Source: Metarhizium brunneum
Taxonomy: Eukaryota > Ascomycota > Sordariomycetes > Hypocreales > Clavicipitaceae
Direction: 5' to 3'
NCBI RefSeq assembly: GCF_013426205.1
Contig: NC_089428.1
Span: 2,356,001 to 2,420,000 of the forward strand
DNA length: 64,000 nt
Below are positions 10,032 through 20,006 of the stretch, in pieces. The notes beneath the pieces are model-generated. The model was not told the DNA's origin. It made no database searches and worked only from the letters and a program-made list of their open reading frames with translations. The position numbers and the translations under genes are program-made. The stretch's first letter is position 1. Each line of letters begins with the position of its first letter.

Positions 10032-11036
10032 TCAGACAGACGATTTCTGCAGCCTGTGCTCCATCTCCCCCGCCTCCTTCAAAGCCTCCCTAACAGCGTC
10101 CTTTGCCGCCTCACTCGGTTCCTCGTAGGGATGCCTAGGGCGGAACTTGGCCTCGGGGTCCTCAATGCCAGCCAGCCGGGCCGAGAACAACGTAGCGGCA
10201 AACTTGGTCGCGGCGATGCCGCTCTTGCACGGGCTCTCAGCCAGAGCCGCCAGGCGCTGCAGCTCCATGGCCCTCTGGCGCTCCCCCCCAACGTAGAGGC
10301 TGTATATCTCGGCCGTCAGCCGCGGGCAAACGTTGGCAAAGGCGGCGATGCACCCCGCGCTCCCGGCGGCCAGCCCCCCGATCAAAAAGTCAGACTGGCC
10401 GCCGAACACGGCAAAGTCCTCGGGCCGGTGCTGCGCGGCCAGGCGGGTGATTTTCCCGACGGAGCCGCAGGTCAGCTTGACGCCGACGACGCGCGAGCGG
10501 CCCCCGTTGGCGCGGGCGCTGTCGCGCACAATGGCCGTCATGGTGTCCGAGTCCATGTCGACGCCGTTGCACACGCCGGGGAAGTTGTAGATGACGACGG
10601 GGAGCGCGGCCTCGGCGGCGACGCGGGCGAAGAAGCGCCGCACCGTGGCCATGGTGGTCGCCTTGCCAAAGTACGCGGGCGGCAGCACCAGCAGGTAGTC
10701 GGCGCCGGCGGCGGCCGCGTCCTCGGCGAGCTGGAGCGTCTGCTTGGTCGAGTGGGCGCCGACGCCGGCCATGAGGGGGAACCCGGGGCCGACGGCCTGC
10801 CGCGCGGTGGCGATGAGCTGCGAGCGCTCTTCGCGCGTGAGCAGCATGGCTTCTGAGTTTGTGCCCATGACGACGAGACCCGCTAGCCCGGAGCGGGATA
10901 GGTGCGCAAAGTACTTGGACTGCGCGGCGAGGTCGAGCTCGTCGTCGTCGGTGAAGCAGGTGACGGCTGGACACCAGACGCCGGCGGGGGGCACGGCGGG
11001 CGGCGTCGTCGTCGATGGCACTTGATTGACGGCCAT
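10032..11036 (-). CDS. DHDPS-family class I aldolase (dihydrodipicolinate synthase / HOGA / KDG-aldolase type)
   Basis: Single exon, 334 residues from the ATG at 11036; the frame is open further upstream but lacks protein-like composition there. It is a (beta/alpha)8 aldolase of the DapA/NanA superfamily. GTNSEA (58-63) is the substrate-binding loop in place of GTTGE. Tyr150 in VVIYNFPG is the proton-relay Tyr and Lys187 in GVKLTCG is the Schiff-base lysine. GGQSDFLIGGLAAGSAGCIAAFANV is the usual sixth/seventh-strand block. Fungi make lysine by the aminoadipate route, so true dihydrodipicolinate synthesis is unlikely. Better options are 4-hydroxy-2-oxoglutarate aldolase (hydroxyproline breakdown) or L-threo-3-deoxy-hexulosonate aldolase (galacturonate breakdown). 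No organelle signal is obvious. It is convergent with the rhodopsin-type gene, 225 bp apart. Confidence 0.93.
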   Translation of the reverse strand: MAVNQVPSTTTPPAVPPAGVWCPAVTCFTDDDELDLAAQSKYFAHLSRSGLAGLVVMGTNSEAMLLTREERSQLIATARQAVGPGFPLMAGVGAHSTKQTLQLAEDAAAAGADYLLVLPPAYFGKATTMATVRRFFARVAAEAALPVVIYNFPGVCNGVDMDSDTMTAIVRDSARANGGRSRVVGVKLTCGSVGKITRLAAQHRPEDFAVFGGQSDFLIGGLAAGSAGCIAAFANVCPRLTAEIYSLYVGGERQRAMELQRLAALAESPCKSGIAATKFAATLFSARLAGIEDPEAKFRPRHPYEEPSEAAKDAVREALKEAGEMEHRLQKSSV

Positions 11037-13068
11037 GCTGGCGATTATGTCTGTCTGCCGGTTGGCTATTAGATGTAGGCGTGGTTTGCAAAGAAGTTTG
11101 GGAATTTCTGTGGTTTGGTCGTTGATGCTGTTCCTGTGAGAAAGTTGTGCGGGTCGTGGACCGGGATCGAAGCCGATGTGTCGGGATGGCTGCCGGTGCA
11201 TCTCCGCCTCGGCGGAGGGAACCCGCACACTAGGTCCAATTTGCGTTTGCAATCAATGGCCTGCGCCTGGGGCCATGCAGCGATGCCCAACCATCCACCG
11301 AGACCGGACAAACTTGCAGGCACTGAAAGGCTATGATGTGTAGGATATGGGATCAACTGGTGCTTTTACTTCTTTGTTCAAAGCTACCAGTTGACATGCT
11401 GAGCTAAGCGTCCATCCGCTTTGCAGTGTTCAACTCGTGCAACATGCTTGCCGTTTCTTTCAACAAGCCCGGGAAGAGACATTTCCCCCGTCTCTCGAGG
11501 CCTAAGCTGTGAAGCTCGGATGCTGACGCGGCCGTGGCCGGTTCAGAGCCTGATGCACGAAATCTGTAGAAAATTGGACGAACCTTTGGAGGTACAAGAC
11601 GGCTGTAAAATAACAATAGGGATATTAAGTACTCTGTATCGTCCATGTTTGTCGGTGCCTTTCCTCCCCCCCCTCTAGATACCTATTATATGGTTAGGGT
11701 GATGACGTAAGAGAAGTTTGCAGGCTAATTGAAATATAATAGACAGCGTTTTTTTCGTGATAAAGTAGTTTAAATAAAACCGGCAAGTTTTTAATTATTT
11801 TGGCATCTCGGCCTTTTCCGGGAATTTTCGCGGTCTGAATGGGACCCTGGTAAAAAAAAACAATATATATATTTAGACAGGCAATAAAAAGCCCAGAACA
11901 TGAAGCCCTCAGACTTTCTTCTGTCAATGGAAATAACTGAGAATATAATAGTCACGCTAGACGGAGAGTATCATTGAGCACAACAGACTGGCCGGAACTT
12001 CAAGAGAACCCTACTATGCACAGCGTGCCCATCAACCAAGTAGACCCAGGTGCCAACATATGGCTTAGCGAATGCTGTCCCACTTGATAGGGAAAACACA
12101 TTGAGAGCTCCTTGGTAGCCGTCTTACTTCAGCAACCGGTCGTGTAGTGTAGATGCTTCGTCATCAGGGGGCTTGGCCCAAGTCGACACGGAGCTGGTCG
12201 TGCTGCACGGAGGAGCGAGTGATTCGGAGGGAGTTGTAGGTGATTCCGTACGGACCAAATATCAATCCGTCGACGTGGCTTCCAGGCCGGCGCCAGTCTC
12301 AAGCTACATATGTAGTAAGATGACATCTCGAGTTAATGCCGAGGAACCGGGGACATTTGACAGCTCTCAAGGGGCACTGGGGTCTCACGGCCAATCGGAG
12401 CGAGCCGGAAATTCGAACCAATGCGTGATGGCAATTTCGTCGACTAAAGCTGACATCGAGTAATGGAAGCAGGTTGCTTTCCCTGGTCGACGACAAGTCT
12501 TTGCTTTGCATGATTGACAAGTATCGAGCAATCACGGCTAACCAAGTCAAGTTACTTGGCTGTTGGATACACGGATTGGAACTTTTTTATTTCGCAGCTG
12601 GGGCCGAAAAGCCATATGAAGCTTGCCACGACGGCTAACTCCCAAGTTTACACAAGCCAAGGCGCTGCTTGCAGTTGAAATTGACTATTGGCATATCTGG
12701 GCTCGTTCTGCCCATTCATCAGGCCACTAGGCCCACTAGTAAGATGATTCGTACAATGCAACCAGACCAGACTCTATACGGCATGACAAAAGCGCTCGGT
12801 AAGATTTTTATTTCCGTAATCGAGATGCGTACAAGGTGCCTTTACGAACTAGGCTTCCAATTAGCTCAAAATCCCTGCCTATAAGTATTTCTCATCTCCG
12901 TGGCATCCGATGTACCTACCCAAACCCAATGCCACCTAGTCTTGGTTCCTACAAGACAAATATAAATTGAAAAGGGTAGCCTCGACAAACATTTCAAGCC
13001 AAGGCGAATCCTCTTTAAGCATACATTTCTTCCTTCCTTTACCTAGTAGCCTGTCTCGAATCCCGAAC
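11037..13068. other. 2 kb intergenic region, AT-rich in part
   Basis: No gene is supported. The left end is the aldolase promoter. 11690-11950 is strongly AT-rich with homopolymer runs and no domain-like frame, resembling decayed repeat DNA. The right end is the promoter of the small secreted protein gene. Confidence 0.45.
12961..12967 (+). promoter_or_regulatory. TATA box for the small secreted protein gene
   Basis: TATAAAT lies 108 bp before the ATG at 13069, and it supports that ATG as a real start. Confidence 0.45.
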
Positions 13069-13564
13069 ATGAAGTCTCCCGTCACCATTCTGCCCGTGGC
13101 CCTGGGTCTAGCTACTCTTGGTTTGGGAGCAGACACTCGATTAGCCGAACGAAAAGATCGTGCAGTGAATCCGTCCTACAACAGCATAAACCAACTTTTG
13201 TCCGACATGCGTTTTGCACTGAGGGATATAGAAAGGATGCAGTACTCTGTTGCTAGCGCTACAGAAGAACTCGGCATCATATTGGAATCTGCAGGCTGCA
13301 AACCAGCAGTAAGTGGACACATGCAGGAGTGAAAAGGCCCTCGTACTAATCGGAGAAAAGCTCAATGGCAACATTATGAGTCGCATTCAATCTCTGGGGG
13401 AGAATGCGAACAAGACTCTAGAGAGTACGAAAGAAGCTTTACAAACACGAGACCATTTGTATGGCATAGTGCAAGGGAATGTAAGTTTACGTGTTGACGC
13501 GTACGTCTGAAAGCGTCTGGTGCTAATAAAACATGAGGCCATTCACTATTCCACTCCAAACTGA
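13069..13564 (+). CDS. small secreted protein, hypothetical
   Basis: Three proposed exons: 13069..13308, 13361..13480 and 13538..13564, giving 128 residues. The N-terminus MKSPVTILPVALGLATLGLGAD is a good signal peptide. The mature part is mostly alpha-helical and polar, with one clear Cys (GCKPA) and Asn residues in glycosylation context (NKT). Both introns are about 55 bp, start with GTAAGT and have a CTAAT branch point 8-15 bases from the AG. No known domain is recognised. The helical, heptad-like spacing could fit a surface-binding (HsbA-like) protein, but no signature is present. The very short last exon (8 residues) is the weakest part of the model. Confidence 0.45.
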
Positions 13565-14863
13565 TGGATGCAACAATGTATTCCACCGTCGTCAGCCACC
13601 CGAAACTTGGCTTGCAGAGATTATGCAAAACACAACAACTCCAGGACCCAAATTACTCTTCGTCGCCAAAGTTTCAATTCTGTATAATTCAAATAATTTT
13701 CAGGATCCAGAGCGCTTCACTTTCAGACTGCCCCGTGTAATGGTGCCATGTGACATGACAATAGTCGTTGTTGCGTTGTATTTCCACGGTGGTGTGAAAA
13801 GTGCACGCAGAACGGTTACTGCTCGAGATGCTAAACAACGAAAGCCACCATAGCAAACACAAGAGGCCACGGCTGTTCGCTTCCAGGCCTAAGCTTCTGC
13901 ACTCCAGAGCTGCTGTTTGCCGTGGCAGGCGGCCATCACGATCGAACAAGTTTGAAAGGCAAATTCGGACGACGGCAAGTGTTAGCATTTCCTGGTGTAT
14001 ACACGAACTGCAAAAAGTGTTTGTAAAAGGGAGAAGAATGGCAACGAGTACTTCATCAAGAAGCTTGGTCAACATTGGGGCCCATGTCATGGCAGAAGGG
14101 ATTTGTTGGGCTGGTTGAGCCAAACTCGCAAACATACGGCTCCATTGTCATGCCAGCAATGGGAAAGCACTTGATGAGGAAGACTTTTCAGTTTTCCATC
14201 TCGTAACATGTTGCTATGCGCTGAGAGTGGTTTGGCTATGTTCAATGTTTATGATTCTCAACATGCCAGTCGCCATGACTTCATTTCGACCGCCAGAGCC
14301 ATCGGTGTCATTTTTCTGAGACGCATATTGTTCGCTGAGCTCTCTGTACAAATTATCCTTGGTCCATAGTTTTTGTTCCGCGACTACACACGATCCGAGG
14401 CGCCTCCAAGCGTCAATTACTTCCACTTGCTTTCTCGAGCCATGCGTAGTAGTCGTGGTGGATGCCAACAGCGCCATGCGTGCCGGGACATCTGGACCGT
14501 TGACATTTATCTGATGGGAACGGCCCGTTACGAGAGTGATTTAAACAAGGGTCAACTGGCTGTACGGTGGTGATTGACTTGGAAGCGGGAACGGGCCCTG
14601 CAACGGTAGACACTAATTGAGTAAAAAGGATTCAATGTTGACATCAATTGATGTGTGTTTTAACAACTCTGCCAAAAGTGGAGGCTTCACACAAGGCGAG
14701 GTCTTAATTTAGTAGATATCTGTTTTCCTTTCACCAATATGACCCCAAACCCAAACCCAAAACAACCAAGGGTTTTGCGGTGCTCCCACCGCCCACTACA
14801 TTCATGTTCAACACCAGACCAGTCGATGGTACTACAGTCTGCGTCTAGCTCGTAACCCGACAG
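13565..14863. other. intergenic, nothing recognised
   Basis: Several open frames of 60-150 codons overlap on both strands. None has a domain, a signal peptide or sensible splice sites. It separates the 3' ends of two convergent small secreted protein genes. Confidence 0.4.
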
Positions 14864-15469
14864 CTAATGTTGAGGGTCACAAACCGGTCCAGACTTGTAG
14901 CCCCTACCACTACCAGCATTCGTAAAAGGATTTGACCCCTTGCGGCAGCATTTGTCCTTTTCCGTATTCAAGAGCTCTCCGTCGATTACATAGAGCCATT
15001 TGTTTCTCACCTGGCCCCAGGCGTCTGCCGAGCTGCCACGGAATGCCTCTTGCCCCCCGGCGCACCCAAATGTAGCATCACCACCCGTTCCTGCTTGCAG
15101 AACCAGCGGCTGTGCTTTTCGCAGAGGCAGGCTGGGCCGGACCCCTTCACCGGCCTCTGTCGTAATGTAAAGCGCGATGCTGCGCTCGATGTGTGTCGCG
15201 TAGCCATCCACCGAGAGCTCCGAGAATTTGCACGAGTAGTCTCCAAGCACACGCGGTGTGTCATACTCGGCGTCGTTGATCTTGATACGGGTGCCAGAGG
15301 TGTAAAAGCCAATAGTTGTAGGCGAGCTGGCCTCATCACCGGCCGAGATGTTGTAGCATTGCCCCTCGAAAATATACGGGAAGAGGCCTGGTGCAAAACC
15401 AGCAGGGCGAGCGTGTACAGAGTGTAGCAGTCCGAGGACGGCCAACTGTATAGCCTGGGGCCACGCCAT
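14864..15469 (-). CDS. cysteine-containing secreted protein, hypothetical
   Basis: Single exon, 201 residues. A signal peptide covers about the first 20 residues (MAWPQAIQLAVLGLLHSVHA). The mature protein has six cysteines, two of them adjacent near the C-terminus (DKCC), and beta-strand-rich composition (FPYIFEGQCYNISAGD, YDTPRVLGDYSCKF, NKWLYVIDGELL). The C-terminus GYKSGPVCDPQH looks like a disulphide-held end. No known domain is recognised. Size, secretion signal and even cysteine number fit a small secreted effector-type protein. The alternative is a cell-wall or sporulation protein. Confidence 0.7.
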   Translation of the reverse strand: MAWPQAIQLAVLGLLHSVHARPAGFAPGLFPYIFEGQCYNISAGDEASSPTTIGFYTSGTRIKINDAEYDTPRVLGDYSCKFSELSVDGYATHIERSIALYITTEAGEGVRPSLPLRKAQPLVLQAGTGGDATFGCAGGQEAFRGSSADAWGQVRNKWLYVIDGELLNTEKDKCCRKGSNPFTNAGSGRGYKSGPVCDPQH

Positions 15470-15591
15470 AGTTTGAGAGGCTTATTTATAGCTGGTAACC
15501 TAGAAAGAACTTGAAAGTTTATAATCTTGTTAGAAAGTAAGAGATGAAGATGAAGCTTTTGTTTTCAGTCCATATCAAGGTCTACTAACCC

Positions 15592-15599
15592 TTATATAC
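15592..15599 (-). promoter_or_regulatory. TATA box of the cysteine-containing secreted protein gene
   Basis: On the minus strand it reads TATATAAG, about 125 bp upstream of the start codon at 15469. A second AT-rich TATA-like stretch lies closer to the ATG but is less well placed. Confidence 0.45.
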
Positions 15600-16949
15600 T
15601 CGGAGGTCTGCACACCTTGCGAGAAGCCCAGACCTGTCATCTATCAGCCATCTACTAGGTTGGCTATCTACCTTTGAATCGGACCGATACCTCGCAAAAA
15701 CAGAGAGTCTTTTATGCCCAATAAGCTTGGGGGTTATGCGAGGGTTTACGAGGGTAACGTATATGCATACATATATAGCGAGTGGAACACCCTACCATCC
15801 ACATAGCACCATGCTTCTCCAATTCCATACCTGACCAAAAAGCATGGAATTCCTAAACGAGGAGAGTTACATGATCTTGGCTATTGAGGCTATACCTTGG
15901 TGCAAGGTCTGCTGCGACTCTAATCATTTCTCAGCTTGGCAAAGTATATGCAAGACCATGTTACTTGCAATCGTTCTCGGCCTATATTCGGTGTTTGAGC
16001 TAGTAAAGCTCTCACCACCAAGGTGGTGCTTATCACCAAGACGGCCCAATTTTGGTAAAACCACCTCATATGCGGCGGGCAAAATGAGAGGCTAGGGCTT
16101 GCTTTACATTCGCTGGTCATGTAAGTGGCCATGTAGGCCGGCTATTAGATGAATCATAAATGTAGCATATCAGTTGTAATCATGTAAGGGAGTAGTGGGC
16201 TGCGAGGGCCAGGCGGAAGTATTGATGCAAAGGGCCACATGAAGCGAATTAACGTGGGTGCATAACGAGTGACGTAACATGACGAGCCGCGCACCGAATA
16301 GTGCCTTCTCGTAAAGGTTATACAGGAAAACCACTATAATATACAGATCCAATTAATATGTATCACGATCCTTCTTATTAAATGTTTTTATATTAATTTA
16401 ACGTTAAAGTACGCGGATTATAGCCGGTCTCACCGCACACACCACATCGCCGACCCCTTATCTCAGCCTTAGGCTCCCGACTCTTGTCTGGCAATCTTCT
16501 TGCGTTTAATTGTATCTGCTTATCCGCTTTATTCTTGTCCTCTCGCCTGTGAAAAGTTTTGGTCGGTCAGGTTCAGGGTTGGGGACCCCTGCATGATATA
16601 TGTACATGATAAATCTAGGTGCCTGTCAACTCATTCCACAAACATCCATTTTGGGCCTTGGCTTGGCCATATCCGTTCGGCATTTTACGTCAAATGCCGG
16701 CCCGTTCCGGGGGTCGACGCGCCCTTTTTATGCATGTTTTATGCGTTACATTGGAAATTCTAATTTCCTGTCGATTTCGCGAATCATGCCCTCGTGAACC
16801 TGCTGCTGTGTCCAGAGCTTCACTGCAAACGCTGCATGTCGCACGGCTACACCCATGACAATGGTACAGTGGAATAAAAGGTTCAAATTCAGAGATAATC
16901 CCAAAGGGTGTCAAAGGACCTTGGTTTTGCGAGAGGAAGGAAGCGATCA

Positions 16950-17087
16950 GTGACCATTATACATGTAGGGAACGCCCGCGTCTAGGGCTCTTGCCCGGGC
17001 ACGTGTTCAATCTGTGTAACCAATAGGTATTTTGTCGGTGAAGCCCTTTTGTTGGGCTTCACGATCTGTTGGGCCTTTTCCGTGCAA
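16950..17087 (+). repeat. inverted repeat, left arm
   Basis: About 138 bp that match the reverse complement of 18629-18783 with scattered mismatches and one 14-base insertion in the other arm. Shared blocks include GTGTAACCAATA, GGCACGTGTTC, GTTGGGCTTCA and TGTTGGGCCTTTTCCGTG. The arm ends 60 bp before the start codon of the first BTB gene. Weaker similarity continues outward to about 16880. Confidence 0.75.
17038..17062 (+). repeat. perfect 9-bp hairpin
   Basis: GTGAAGCCC and GGGCTTCAC flank a seven-base loop inside the left arm of the inverted repeat. The right arm carries the same motif in duplicated form (two GAAGCCCAACA copies). Confidence 0.6.
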
Positions 17088-17149
17088 TAACACCTCATGT
17101 CATTTTGTATTCACCTTGATCTATCATAGCATTTGCTCGTAGCAAGCCG

Positions 17150-17941
17150 ATGGATGAGTTGCTAGCGAAGTCAACCAAACGTCACCCGACGGGGAAAAAA
17201 AAGGCCGACCGAAAGATGACGGCCATCGAAAAGGCCGTCAGAGAGTGAGCCCCATTTGGCGAGAATGAAGTCCTCGCGTCACCTAATTTGATATAGGGCT
17301 TTTGACAGCGATACCCTGGCGGATGTCAAAATTTACCTGGGCGACGTCGAGCTTCCCGCGCACAGCCTCGTGTTAACAGCCCAAAGCAGCTACTTTAAAC
17401 GTGCTCTGCTAGGCGAGATGCAAGAGGGCAAGACCAGAAAGTTTGAGTATAGCGAAGGTAGCATGCATGCGTACTGGCGGGTCTTTGAATACATGTACAA
17501 GGGAACGTACTCTGAAGAGCCTTGTATGAAGCTCACCGAGCTAGGTACGTCGTGCGCTCCCTAATCGCGGGACATGGTGTATTCTGATTCGCGCTAGATG
17601 ACGACGAGCTCTCCAAGGAAGTTCGAGTGTATCAGCTGGCCGATTACTTTGAAGTGGATGGCCTTCAACGCGAAGCTCTGCGGAGGTTCACGACGAAAAC
17701 CATTGCGCTATGGGCTACCGAGGCGTTTGTTGATTGTATAAGAGATGTTTACCAATCTACAAGCAATAAAAAGTGTAAAATGAGGGAGGCTGTGGTTGAT
17801 ATTGTAAACCAACATGTGCCTAAGTTATGGGAAGAGCCGCCTTTTAGGGATCTTGTCCGTGAGGGGGGTGACTTTCCGGTGGACTTGATGAGTAGATTGG
17901 TTTGGGCATATGACAAGAGCATAAGGCTTGGAGCAGTGTGA
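17150..17941 (+). CDS. BTB/POZ domain protein (first of two)
   Basis: Three exons: 17150..17244, 17297..17544 and 17598..17941, 228 residues. The BTB fold begins at about residue 33 with FDSDTLADVKIYLGDVELPAHSLVLTAQSSYFKRAL, the typical order of a Asp-x-x-hydrophobic strand, Pro-x-His helix and Ser-x-x-Phe. It is followed by FEYSEGSMHAYWRVFEYMYKGTY and a QLADYFEVDGLQREAL helix. The N-terminus is Lys-rich (KKKADRK). Fungal BTB-only proteins are probable adaptor or dimerisation proteins, often expanded in Hypocreales; function is unknown. The splice sites (GTGAGC, GTACGT) keep the frame throughout. The promoter region is the left arm of an inverted repeat. Confidence 0.83.
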
Positions 17942-18628
17942 CTCATTTCATCTAATAGTAACAGTCTTGAGTATTAAAGGCCCTTGGTTTTCTCAAGGCC
18001 TAGTTGATCAAAGAGCTCTATTTATATAAGAAGTGATGCGAGCCTTCTGCCCTAGGCCCCGTAATCGTAGCCCTCGTATGACCGTGTGACAGGGAATGAG
18101 GTGAAAACTGTTGTGTGGCGGCTTTCTACACACGAAAAGTCGGGGGAAGTCGGGGTATTTGTTTCATCGTAGATGTACATTTGTTATCAGAAAGTGGCTT
18201 TGCACCAACTTATTAAATCAAACAAGCTTCGTCCTTCATAACAGTCTTACAATGTCATTTGCGTATGTCTTATTGACGCATTCAGTCAGTCTCATGCGAG
18301 CTTGCGTCTTACCGGAAAGTTATCTACGCCGGCTTCTTATTTGCCAAGCGGAAGATGAGTTTTCTGGCCGATTATCGGGAACCGTTTACAATCAATTTAC
18401 CTGTTTGTGTGTTGCGTTTGCCACAACAAACGGTTTGTAGGAACTGCCCGTTTGTTTTGGTCATCTGATATCCCACGTCCAAGTGGGACAGCAACGTCAT
18501 GTGATAGAGTCCAAAGCTTAATGCTGTTGAAACTTCAGAACGCAGTGTTTCAACCCTTCTCAAGCATAAATTGTGAATCTCTTGATTAGAGTATAGCTCT
18601 CTGACGTTTGAGGATTCGTAGCTGAATG

Positions 18629-18783
18629 TTACACGGAAAAGGCCCAACAGATTGAAGCCCAACAGGTTGAAGCCCAACAAAGGGGCTTCGCCGATACAGG
18701 ACTTATTGGTTACACAGCTGGAACACGTGCCTGGGTAAGGACCCTAGGCCCAGGCGTTCCTTTTATGCATATAAGACGGTCAC
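18629..18783 (-). repeat. inverted repeat, right arm
   Basis: It matches 16950-17087 in reverse complement, with an extra copy of a GAAGCCCAACA unit. Weaker similarity continues toward 18860, into the presumed 5' leader of the second BTB gene. Confidence 0.75.
18770..18775 (+). promoter_or_regulatory. TATA box of the second BTB gene
   Basis: TATAAG lies about 125 bp upstream of the ATG at 18897, within the right arm of the inverted repeat. Confidence 0.4.
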
Positions 18784-18896
18784 CCTTCTCTTCCTTTCTC
18801 GTAGCAACTCAAGACCTTAGAGACACTTCAAGATTATTATTGAATTGAGCCCCTTTTGCTCCAAGCCTTCATAATTGAACCCTTGTCATACTGAAC

Positions 18897-19760
18897 ATGG
18901 ATCAACACGACGCACACTGGGAACTCAGGCGCCAGATTTCAGCGCAAGTGCATCCTTGCTGGCCTAACGCAACTCAGAACTAACTTTTTTCCCGCAGACC
19001 TCTCAAGTCGGGGGAATTCTCCGACCTCACGTTCCTATGCGAAGGTCAACGAATTCCTGCACACAGGCTTATAGTGTGTCCGCAGTCTCCAGTTATCCGG
19101 GCCGCATGTACTGGTTCTTATAAAGTAAGTGCGCGGAGTCGAATACTTTGAAGCTTGCTCTTCTCACAAACATGGCACATCTAGGAGAAGGAAACGGGCG
19201 TGTACGAGATCAAAGACGTTTCATTCGATGTTGTCCGACAAATGGTAGAGTACTTGTACACAGGTCGATATCAAGTGCCCTCGTCTCAAGACTCCGATGA
19301 CAAGAAGCAATATGCCGTTTTGCCTCTGGTATTTCATGCAAGAATGGTTGATGTCGCAGATACATACATCATTAAGGGCCTGCAATCGTTATCCATGGCC
19401 AACTTTAAGAAATCTGCCCGGCGGGACCCGGATGACTGCGTGTTCTTGCGAGCCATAGTCGACATCTACTCTTTGCAATGCGGGCCCAGCCAAGTACTTC
19501 GAGATATAGTGGTTGAATCTGTAAGAGAGCGACTCGCCCGATGCTCGGATTTTAGTAAGGATGGACTGTTGTATGAAATAACGAAGCAGGTTCCAAGTTT
19601 CTGTCATGATCTTATCGGCTCATTCTTCAGTAAGCCAATGCTGGGTTATTGTACTGGATGTGGACCAGAAAAGCTGGTCGAAGTGGTTCCTCTGCATTGC
19701 AGATGCAAAAATTGTGAGAAAGGATTTGCATCAGCGTTGACAGAGAAGCGTTCCTCCTGA
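18897..19760 (+). CDS. BTB/POZ domain protein (second of two), 5' end unresolved
   Basis: Exons 18998..19124 and 19185..19760 are clear and in frame. They encode LKSGEFSDLTFLCEGQRIPAHR, RAACTGSYK, then YEIKDVSFDVVRQMVEYLYTG: a BTB fold with the Asp-Leu-Thr-Phe strand and Pro-Ala-His helix. The C-terminus has a Cys-rich tail (CTGCGPE, HCRCKNCEKG) that could bind zinc. The obvious first exon, 18897..18947 (MDQHDAHWELRRQISAQ), ends at a GTGCAT donor in phase 0, but the exon at 18998 needs phase 2. So either the start lies elsewhere, an unusual donor is used, or the gene carries a one-base defect. Without a first exon no ATG is in frame, because a TAA lies just upstream of the acceptor. Confidence 0.65.
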
Positions 19761-20006
19761 GCTGCGACGTCAAAGGAAACAATCTGGGAAGAGTATCAAG
19801 CGATTACAGGTAGCAGGTCCGGACATGATGTCGTGTAATTTCACACAATGGTTCTCATGGACTGGTGGAGATGATGACATTTGTGACGAGAACAACCAAG
19901 TATCTATGCCAAAGCTTTGCACAAACCTTTACTTTGAACATGAATTATCCAAAAGATGTCTCGCTGCAATGCTAATTTCGCAGGCGTAATAAGTATACTA
20001 GAGCCA

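Larger units (their letters stand above)
15470..17149. other. intergenic with AT-rich decayed segment
   Basis: No gene is convincing. 16330-16412 is very AT-rich and looks like a decayed repeat. 16950-17087 is the left arm of the inverted repeat described separately. Its minus strand carries a promoter-like TATA (near 16960) followed by an ATG at about 16856 whose short frame has no BTB similarity. Confidence 0.4.
17942..18896. other. intergenic between two BTB genes
   Basis: No coding frame is convincing. It contains the right arm of the inverted repeat (18629-18783) and a TATA-like box, which together form the promoter of the second BTB gene. Confidence 0.45.

Noticed and set aside
16950..18783. 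Calling the BTB inverted repeat a complete DNA transposon
   Set aside because: No transposase and no clear target-site duplication were found, and the arms carry host promoter features; left as an unexplained repeat.
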